Shown here: in pieces, positions 28,553-35,697 of the stretch
How the letters are laid out: the number at the start of each line of letters is the position of its first letter
Position numbering within the stretch: the first letter of the stretch is position 1
DNA from: Candidatus Staskawiczbacteria bacterium
Lineage (GTDB): Bacteria; Patescibacteriota; Minisyncoccia; Minisyncoccales; Staskawiczbacteraceae
Length of the DNA stretch: 35,697 nt
NCBI GenBank assembly: GCA_903854535.1
Contig: CAINWR010000055.1
Span: forward strand, 1 to 35,697
Direction of reading: 5' to 3'
Translations under genes and position numbers: made by a program
The notes under the pieces: model-generated
What the model saw: only the letters and a program-made list of their open reading frames with translations
Database searches by the model: none
What the model was told of the DNA's origin: nothing

Positions 28553-28591
28553 AAAAAAATAGCCCTTTGCTCAAATAGTGATTAAAGGGCT
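28553..28591 (-). terminator. Terminator of cassette H
   Basis: Minus: AGCCCTTT-loop-AAAGGGCT ATTTTTTT. Confidence 0.85.
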
Positions 28592-28614
28592 TTGAAAGTC
28601 GCCGTTTCGTAGGG

Positions 28615-28935
28615 CTACCCGCACTGCTCATGATCTTCCGGCGGTGCAAGCGCCGAAAACACTCGGTAATTGCCGTTACTGTAGATTACGGTGTCGCCAC
28701 TCTCAGCCTCACCAATCCAATCCACCGTTCGGCGACAGCCCCTCTCATCTACCATCAGGGCAGTCACTGTGCCCCGATACATGATCTCCCCTATGAATTG
28801 GTACTTACCGTCAGGCAGGTACCAAGCCACAAAACCTCGCCGATCCCGCTCCCTGTTGCGGTCAGCAATGACCGTAAACAAAAAAATTCCAAGAATAACC
28901 GACACTCCGATCAAAAAAATAAAAAACGTTGCCAT
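28615..28935 (-). CDS. Orphan membrane-anchored small protein, cassette H (106 aa)
   Basis: AAGGGAAAAAGCC-ATG; N-terminal TM, charged soluble tail; own promoter and terminator. Confidence 0.7.
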   Translation of the reverse strand: MATFFIFLIGVSVILGIFLFTVIADRNRERDRRGFVAWYLPDGKYQFIGEIMYRGTVTALMVDERGCRRTVDWIGEAESGDTVIYSNGNYRVFSALAPPEDHEQCG

Positions 28936-29042
28936 GGCTTTTTCCCTTTCTTAAAGTGCCATGAAGTCCATTTGTGAAATTACCACCAGCTTGATGGCGA
29001 GGAGACTGGACGCAAACCTCCTACTTTTTTGTACATAAATTA

Positions 29043-29071
29043 TTTATATCACAGTAATATATATTTGTCAA
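29043..29071 (-). promoter_or_regulatory. Promoter of cassette H
   Basis: Minus: TTGACA - 17 bp - TATAAA. Confidence 0.75.
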
Positions 29072-29084
29072 AAATTTGCCAACC

Positions 29085-29106
29085 AAAAACCAGCTTTGAA
29101 AGCCGG
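29085..29106 (-). terminator. Terminator after acyl-CoA synthetase gene
   Basis: Minus: CCGGCTTTCAAAGCTGGTTTTTGG. Confidence 0.7.
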
Positions 29107-29144
29107 CCTAATTCATTATTTGCAATAAATTTTTATTAGATATT

Positions 29145-30884
29145 TTATAAACTCTTGATCAGCTTATCATTATGATGCAAAATAATATGCCTTCTTAATT
29201 TAAAAGTTGGTGTTAACTCACCCTTCTCTTGCGTAAATTCTTCAGAAAGCAAAATAATTTTTTTTATTTTCTCAAAATCAGAAAGATTTAGATTTATTTT
29301 TTCTGTAATTCTATCTTCAAAAATTTTTATAATTTTCTTATCTTTTACAAGACTTTGATGGCTTTGCAATGGCAAATTATTTGATTTAAGATATAATTCT
29401 ACTTCCTGCCAATCAGGACAAATTATAGCAGATACAAAATTTTGATTATCCCCAATAACCATTGATTGTGAGATAAATTTATCATTATTCAATAAATTCT
29501 CAATATATTCTGGCCACACATTCTTGCCACCAGAAAGCACAATCATTTCTTTTTTTCTACCAGTTACACTTAAAAAACCATTACTATCAATATATCCTAG
29601 ATCTCCAGTACAAAACCAATTATCTTTATCAAAAGATTTTTTTGTAGCTTCATTATTCTTATAATATTGAGAAAAAACATTTTGCCCTTTAATTAGGATT
29701 TCTTTTTCATTGCTAATTCTAATTTCTATACCTGATAGTCCTCTACCCACACCTATCTTGCCAAAATTCTTCATATCATTTTCTGTAGTTACAGATACAA
29801 CAGGAGAAGTTTCAGTTAAACCATATCCTTCTAATATAAGAATACCAATTTTTGAAAAAAACTTTACTAAATTTTCATTTAATTTTGCTCCTCCAGAAAT
29901 TGAAATTCTTAATCTCCCACCAAGATTGTTTCTGATTTTCTTAAATACCAAATAATCTGCTATCTTGTATTTAAAAGTATTTTTATTTTGTTTTAAAGCC
30001 CATTTAAATAATTTCTTTTTTAATTTTGATGATTTATTCACCTTATCCCAAATTGCATCATGAAATTTCTCAAATATCTTGGGAACTGAAATTAAAATTG
30101 TAGGTCTTACTTCCTTTAAATTTTTGGCAAGTGTTTTGGAATTTTCTGCATATGCTATTGTAGAGCCACATAAAATTGGAATAAATTGACCTGTGGTTCT
30201 TTCTAAAGCATGAGACAATGGTAAAAAAGATAAAAAAACATCAGTATCTTTTGCTGGAATCGCAGTATTTACTGATTTGACATTACTTAGAATATTTTTG
30301 TGACTTAGCATAACTCCTTTTGGTTCTCCAGTTGTCCCAGATGTATATATAATAGTGCAACAATCATCTTCATTAATATCAACTTTTCTAAAAGCCAAGC
30401 TTTCATTATGATCAATCAAATTATGGAAATTTAAAACTTTTACACTTAAATTAGCTTTTTCTATTACTGGCAAGTCTTCAAAAATAATTATATTTTCAAG
30501 GTAATTTAACTTATTCTTGTTTATTAAAACCTTATTTAATAAATTTGAATTTGAAGCTATTAAAATTCTTGCTTCAGAATGCTCTAAAACATTTATTATA
30601 GCTTCAGAGTTCAAGGTAGTATGCAAAGGAACACTAATCCCCCCAATTGCCATAATAGCTAGATCAGATATCAACCATTCTGGCCTATTTTCAGATAAAA
30701 TAGCTATTTTGTCATTTTTCCTAATAGAAAACTTATCTTGCAAAGTAAATGCAAAATTTTTGATTTGCAAAGCAAGCTCTTTATATTTTATGGGGAAATA
30801 AACACCTTCCTTTTTATACAAGAGAGCTGTTTTATTTGCATATTTATTTGCTGATTGAAAAAACTTATCTGGTAAATTATCCAT
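29145..30884 (-). CDS. AMP-dependent long-chain acyl-CoA synthetase-like protein
   Basis: TIIYTSGTTGEPKGVMLSHKN; GYGLTETSPVVS; WFCTGDLGYIDSNGFLSVTGRKKEMIVLSGGKNVWPEYIE. Confidence 0.95.
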   Translation of the reverse strand: MDNLPDKFFQSANKYANKTALLYKKEGVYFPIKYKELALQIKNFAFTLQDKFSIRKNDKIAILSENRPEWLISDLAIMAIGGISVPLHTTLNSEAIINVLEHSEARILIASNSNLLNKVLINKNKLNYLENIIIFEDLPVIEKANLSVKVLNFHNLIDHNESLAFRKVDINEDDCCTIIYTSGTTGEPKGVMLSHKNILSNVKSVNTAIPAKDTDVFLSFLPLSHALERTTGQFIPILCGSTIAYAENSKTLAKNLKEVRPTILISVPKIFEKFHDAIWDKVNKSSKLKKKLFKWALKQNKNTFKYKIADYLVFKKIRNNLGGRLRISISGGAKLNENLVKFFSKIGILILEGYGLTETSPVVSVTTENDMKNFGKIGVGRGLSGIEIRISNEKEILIKGQNVFSQYYKNNEATKKSFDKDNWFCTGDLGYIDSNGFLSVTGRKKEMIVLSGGKNVWPEYIENLLNNDKFISQSMVIGDNQNFVSAIICPDWQEVELYLKSNNLPLQSHQSLVKDKKIIKIFEDRITEKINLNLSDFEKIKKIILLSEEFTQEKGELTPTFKLRRHIILHHNDKLIKSL

Positions 30885-30886
30885 AA

Positions 30887-31675
30887 TTAAGATAATTCTT
30901 TAATAAAATTATAAATCTTTTTAAACAATATTGACTTCTTTTCATCTTTTAAAATAACATGCCTATTACTATCAAACCAATAAATCTTTTTGGTTTTTGA
31001 GCCAATATTATTATAAATAAATTCTGCACTTTTTGGCAAAGCAACATTATCAAATAAAGCATGAACTATAAAAACTGGGATTTTTACTTTATGTAAATTT
31101 GGCTTTGTGTCATGTTTTATAAAATTTAAAAAGTTCCTAAAACTTCTTGTTGGGATAATATTTGTCTCTGAATTTTCAAGTATTGGAGCAAACATTAAAT
31201 CTTTGTTCTTTGAAGTAAATAAACTTTTTATAAATGCAAAAGGAGTTTCATAAACCCTTCTAGGTTTCTTATAATATCTTCTCAAAAGTCCATAAGTATT
31301 TAATCTTAATAATATAAAATTATGATATTTAAGCCAAATAGGAGCTGCTAATGCAACTATACCAACTGGTTCATTGTCAAATTCACGAGCCAACCAAAAA
31401 GATAAATTTGCTCCAAAAGAATTACCTATAATAAAAATTTTATCTACATCTTTTTTTAGATCTAAATAAGCATTTTTTACTGATGTCTTCCAATCATCTA
31501 TAGATGTTTTCCTTAAATCTTCTGGGGTTTTACTGTGACCTGCAATAACTGGCGTAGAAACTACATAATTTTTTTGTGCAAAAAATTCTGCCAATTCTTT
31601 AAATTGTGCTGGACAAGCTGTAAAACCATGAAGCATAAGTATACCAATTTTGTTTTTCTTATTATCTATTTGCAT
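30887..31675 (-). CDS. Alpha/beta hydrolase (carboxylesterase-like)
   Basis: IGILMLHGFTACPAQF; FIIGNSFGANLSFWLA nucleophile elbow; VHALFDNVALPKSAE; RHVILKD. Confidence 0.9.
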   Translation of the reverse strand: MQIDNKKNKIGILMLHGFTACPAQFKELAEFFAQKNYVVSTPVIAGHSKTPEDLRKTSIDDWKTSVKNAYLDLKKDVDKIFIIGNSFGANLSFWLAREFDNEPVGIVALAAPIWLKYHNFILLRLNTYGLLRRYYKKPRRVYETPFAFIKSLFTSKNKDLMFAPILENSETNIIPTRSFRNFLNFIKHDTKPNLHKVKIPVFIVHALFDNVALPKSAEFIYNNIGSKTKKIYWFDSNRHVILKDEKKSILFKKIYNFIKELS

Positions 31676-31683
31676 AAATAAAT

Positions 31684-34600
31684 TTATCTTAATATAAAAG
31701 CTCTTGTAATTGGACCAAAAAAACCAATTGAGGGATTTATCTTATTTTGTTTCTGGAATTTTATTAGAGCTTGTTTAGTTAGTTTACCAAAAAATTCAGT
31801 TTCATTTCCTTTTGACCCATCGCCAAATTCTGCAATTATAAAGCCACTATTATTTAAATATATTTGCAATTGCTTTACATCTTGGCCCGATAACCCTAAA
31901 TACAAATCCCTTATAAAATTATATTTCTTGCTTTTATTTCCTTGCAAATTAGCTATTTCTATTTTTAACTGTTCAATTCGAGCTAAAAGTTTTGCTATAT
32001 CTTCTTCTGATTGATTATTTTCTTGCCAACTAGATTGCAAAGCATTACCTCCGCCAGATATTGACATCGATGTATTTGATTCTGTTTGTGCTTGACCAAA
32101 AAGTCCAAATACAGAAAAATTTGTAGTATTGCAAGTTACAGTTTTAGATGTTTTATTTACAGAACAATTTGAAAGTTCATACCAAGAAGATCCATCATTA
32201 CGATGTATTTTAAGAGTGTTTTCATCTATACCAGTAATATCTGCATCTGTATAATTTAAAGTCACTGTAGCTGAAGAATCAAAAGAACTTAAAGTTGAAG
32301 CTGGGTCTGTCAAAGCTTTTATATCAAAAACCGAAGAACCAACTGCATTATAATCACTTGGCTTGCTAAGAATATTTAAAGCACTTACTGCAGACAAACT
32401 TTTTAATTGTAAGCTAGCGGGAATTTCTGCAAAATCTCTTGAAATAGTTAATTCAAAAGTTAAACCACCAGAAGTTTGGCTTACAGAATAATCTGAATCT
32501 TCTGCACTTGTAATTGCTGTATCTACATCTGCTCCATTTGTGGAAGCTGGAGTAAAAACAAGCTCAGAGATTGTGCTTATTGAAGAACTACCCGCACAAC
32601 CTGTAGTTGTAAATGTCTGCTGAGCACTGGTGCCTATATTACCAGCATCATCTTGCGAAATTGCAATATAATAATATTTTGAACATGCAACTAGACCAGT
32701 TAAAGTAATTTCATGAGCAATTGTTTTGACATCAGAATTATAAATTAAAGTCCTTGTAGTAAGATAAGTACTTGGGTCATATTTAATTTGTGCAGATGAC
32801 TCCTCACTTGTTTCCCAATTTATTACTGCAGTAGTATCTGTGACATTAGATGAAATACTAGAAATAACAGGGGCTGTAATATCTGGAGCTACTCCTCCAT
32901 ATTCAAAAGCACCAATATCTGTAGCTCCACTTCTAGAATTTTCACGTTGATCTGTTGTAGGCACAGAAACTGTTCCATTAGCAGAATCTCCTCCATTGTT
33001 TATTGCAATACTACTTGCTTGTAAAGCCAAAGTTTGAGTTTTGTTTGTATTAGAATTTATAGCTAAAGAAGAATCTAAATTAATATCACCTGTAGTAGCT
33101 GTTCCATATAAAGTAAAAGTGTTTTGATTCCAACTTAAAACACCAGACCAAGAATTAGCACCCACCCAATCACCAGACCCTGTCCAAGAATATCTATAAG
33201 AATATCCAATAATATTATTACCATTATCCACCACATTTCCATAACCTGCTTGCCTAAAATCAAAATCAATTGGAGCTAAACCATTATGACAATATGCATG
33301 ATTAAGCCTTATATTTTTTGCTAAAATAGAATTTTTAATCGTAAGAGTTCCCAATGGATCATCCATTCCCACTCCACCTGCCCCACAAGCTGTATTATAT
33401 GCAATTGTAGAATTTGTAATTACCCCAGAGCCTTTTCTATAATGTACACCACCTCCTTCTGTGTAAGCTGTAGTTGCTGTTAGTTGATTATAAACAATTG
33501 TAGAGTTTGTAATATTTAAAAATCCTCCTACAGCCACATAATAACTATTTACCAAACCTCCCCCCATATAATGAGCAACATTATTATAAACAGTACTACT
33601 ATTTAAAGTTAATCTATTCCAGTTTGAAATCCCTCCGCCATAAGTTCCAACTGCTCTATTATTATAAATTTCACAATCTGTAATTGTCAAAGTTCCTAAA
33701 TTTTTTATTCCACCCCCATCATTTGTAGAACCTGTGAGCTTGCCATATCTTATTGCTAAATTATTGATTGCAACTGTTGATCCAGAAGCAATTGTAAAAA
33801 CCCTTCTATTAGCTTTGTTGTCTGAAGAATCTGCTTGAATAATTGTAGTGTCTGCATTATGACCTGTGATTGTAATATTCTTTGCAATTGTAAATCCACT
33901 AACAACCGCATCTCCAGTTTCTTCAGAATTTGTCCAATCAAAAGTTCCCGTTAAATCTAAAACATCTCCAGAATTTGCTACAGAATAAGCCTTATAAAAA
34001 GTTTTGTAAGGATTTCCCATGGTACCATCTCCAGTTGTATCTGATCCTGTAGAGCTATTGGCATAAATTGTAGAATAAGCTAAAACAAAATTTGCTGTAA
34101 CTGAAATATCTTCAAAAACATTTTCATCTGTTCTGGGATTTGCTACAGATCCATCTGACCAACTAGAAAATACATAATCATAATCTGCAACAGCTGTAAC
34201 TGCAGAACCATTTTCTCCTGAATTTACTGTTTGTGAAGTTGTCCCAGAAATCGAGCCATTACTACCTGCTGTATAGGTAAGAGTATAAGATGATGCGGGC
34301 GCCTGATAGCTAATAACTACCAAACCATTATTTCCATTAGTACCAGCTACTCCGTTTGTATTACTACCTGCGCCTGAATAGCCTGATGAATTAGCATAGG
34401 AAGAATCATCAATTTTTGGCGGTGCAACTAAAGCACTAGATGTACTTGTTGATCCCTGCAATAACTCTCCATCAATAACTGAAGAATGAATATAACCACT
34501 TCCACCACCTGAGCCCCCGCCATCTGAATTAGTAGTGCCTGAACCTCCAAAATATCCTCCTCCACCACCAGGACCATCAGCGCCATCTGTACCAGTACAA

Positions 34601-35697
34601 GATGATTTTGTACCACCTTGCAAAGCGCTACCAAGAGCACTGCCAGATGTTCCAGCTGACACTTGAGTCCCACCATAATTTGTTGCTCCACCTCCAGTAG
34701 TACCTCCACCTCCGCCCGAGCTAGTACCACTATAAGTTCTACCACCACCTCCTCCACCTGCAATTAACAATGCATTACTTTGGATAATATTCGAACTACT
34801 AAAAACTCCAGAATATCCACCTCCAGCTCCTCCACCATGAACAAATGTAGAAGTACAAGAATTTCCACCACCACCAAATCCACCTGTATTTAAACCATAT
34901 GAAGTACGTGCGCCAGCTCCTCCACCACCAACAATAATAAATAATTCTTGACCGGGAGTCACACTAAGAGTTCCTCTTGCATATCCACCCGCTCCTCCAG
35001 AGTATGAAGTAAGTAGATACCCCCCACCTCCACCTGCACCCCAAGCCTTTATACTTATTTGCGTAACACCTGCTGGCACAACAAGTGTCTGACTTGAGCC
35101 AGTATAAGTAAACACACTCCTTGTAGGAATACTTGTTGTAGCTTGCGATTTTGGATTATCTACAGCAGAATCTGTAAAATAATTTATTACCGCACCATTT
35201 ATATTATATTCAAAAACCTGCACAATATAATTTGTATCTGCTGTAAGTCCTGTAAATGACACTGAACTACCTGTTGAATTATAAATACAATACCAACCAG
35301 AGCTTGCAATTTGTGTACCACTTCCAAATGTAGTATTTGCAGTATATGCAGTATTATCTACTGGAGTTGCTGTGCCTGAATTACCAGCCTTTATAAAAAC
35401 AGTACGATTTGCCCCATTGCCGTTTGTCCAACTTACAGTAAATGAAGTATCAGAAACTGAGGAAAAAGTAATTGCTGATGCTTGAGTTGTAGGCTCTGTA
35501 ACAGATAAACTTGCTTGAACTTTTGGATTATTGGTAGCATTATCAGTATTATAATTATAGATTGACCCACTATTATTATATTCAAAAACCTGCACAATAT
35601 AATTTGTATCTGCTGTAAGTCCTGTAATTGAAACTGAACTACCTGTTGAATTATAAATACAATACCAACCAGAGCTTGCAATTTGTGTACCACTTCC
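31684..35697 (-). CDS. Giant multi-domain surface protein, partial (N-terminus beyond right edge)
   Basis: Frame open to 35697; repeated FN3-like modules, Gly-rich domain, InlB-type repeat, beta-helix, FN3, and C-terminal peptidoglycan-binding-like domain. Confidence 0.92.
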   Translation of the reverse strand, partial: GSGTQIASSGWYCIYNSTGSSVSITGLTADTNYIVQVFEYNNSGSIYNYNTDNATNNPKVQASLSVTEPTTQASAITFSSVSDTSFTVSWTNGNGANRTVFIKAGNSGTATPVDNTAYTANTTFGSGTQIASSGWYCIYNSTGSSVSFTGLTADTNYIVQVFEYNINGAVINYFTDSAVDNPKSQATTSIPTRSVFTYTGSSQTLVVPAGVTQISIKAWGAGGGGGYLLTSYSGGAGGYARGTLSVTPGQELFIIVGGGGAGARTSYGLNTGGFGGGGNSCTSTFVHGGGAGGGYSGVFSSSNIIQSNALLIAGGGGGGRTYSGTSSGGGGGTTGGGATNYGGTQVSAGTSGSALGSALQGGTKSSCTGTDGADGPGGGGGYFGGSGTTNSDGGGSGGGSGYIHSSVIDGELLQGSTSTSSALVAPPKIDDSSYANSSGYSGAGSNTNGVAGTNGNNGLVVISYQAPASSYTLTYTAGSNGSISGTTSQTVNSGENGSAVTAVADYDYVFSSWSDGSVANPRTDENVFEDISVTANFVLAYSTIYANSSTGSDTTGDGTMGNPYKTFYKAYSVANSGDVLDLTGTFDWTNSEETGDAVVSGFTIAKNITITGHNADTTIIQADSSDNKANRRVFTIASGSTVAINNLAIRYGKLTGSTNDGGGIKNLGTLTITDCEIYNNRAVGTYGGGISNWNRLTLNSSTVYNNVAHYMGGGLVNSYYVAVGGFLNITNSTIVYNQLTATTAYTEGGGVHYRKGSGVITNSTIAYNTACGAGGVGMDDPLGTLTIKNSILAKNIRLNHAYCHNGLAPIDFDFRQAGYGNVVDNGNNIIGYSYRYSWTGSGDWVGANSWSGVLSWNQNTFTLYGTATTGDINLDSSLAINSNTNKTQTLALQASSIAINNGGDSANGTVSVPTTDQRENSRSGATDIGAFEYGGVAPDITAPVISSISSNVTDTTAVINWETSEESSAQIKYDPSTYLTTRTLIYNSDVKTIAHEITLTGLVACSKYYYIAISQDDAGNIGTSAQQTFTTTGCAGSSSISTISELVFTPASTNGADVDTAITSAEDSDYSVSQTSGGLTFELTISRDFAEIPASLQLKSLSAVSALNILSKPSDYNAVGSSVFDIKALTDPASTLSSFDSSATVTLNYTDADITGIDENTLKIHRNDGSSWYELSNCSVNKTSKTVTCNTTNFSVFGLFGQAQTESNTSMSISGGGNALQSSWQENNQSEEDIAKLLARIEQLKIEIANLQGNKSKKYNFIRDLYLGLSGQDVKQLQIYLNNSGFIIAEFGDGSKGNETEFFGKLTKQALIKFQKQNKINPSIGFFGPITRAFILR
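35205..35697 (-). repeat. Tandem in-frame repeat, 372-bp (124-aa) period, within surface protein gene
   Basis: GSGTQIASSGWYCIYNSTGSSVS[I/F]TGLTADTNYIVQVFEYN present twice with near-identical DNA; offset 35325 to 35697 = 372 bp. Confidence 0.9.

Noticed and set aside
34428-34763. Out-of-frame ORFs in the Gly-rich and beta-helix parts of the surface protein (33756..33941, 34428..34763, 35433..35693)
   Set aside because: Shadow frames of repetitive coding DNA inside the large ORF.

Overview
AT-rich bacterial chromosomal window, probably a Candidate Phyla Radiation/Patescibacteria genome (inferred from gene content and style; not checked by search). Nearly all genes are on the minus strand, and the standard code fits (intact ORFs, TGG Trp). 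The housekeeping core is tRNA-Thr, tsf, rpsB, rpmE, an ECF sigma factor with a membrane partner, a complete F1Fo ATP synthase operon (atpB-E-F-H-A-G-D-C), rpoD, dnaG and obg. An accessory stretch (~18.5-29 kb) holds two Fic proteins (one fused to a Bro-N-like domain), an HNH-like protein, a DUF4325/STAS-like protein, a nucleotidyltransferase-like protein, a P-loop protein and many palindromic repeats. The right end encodes an acyl-CoA synthetase, an alpha/beta hydrolase and a giant surface protein that runs off the window. Two signals stand out. (1) A scattered set of GC-richer, self-contained mini-transcription units, mostly with a TTGACA-type promoter, a strong Shine-Dalgarno, a small orphan ORF or structured RNA, and an intrinsic terminator. 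They sit between AT-rich host genes that mostly lack Shine-Dalgarno sequences, and one is inserted antisense inside the atp operon. (2) A family of ~100-nt long-hairpin elements placed immediately upstream of atpE, atpF, atpA and atpD. All homology calls are from reading the sequence, without database searches.
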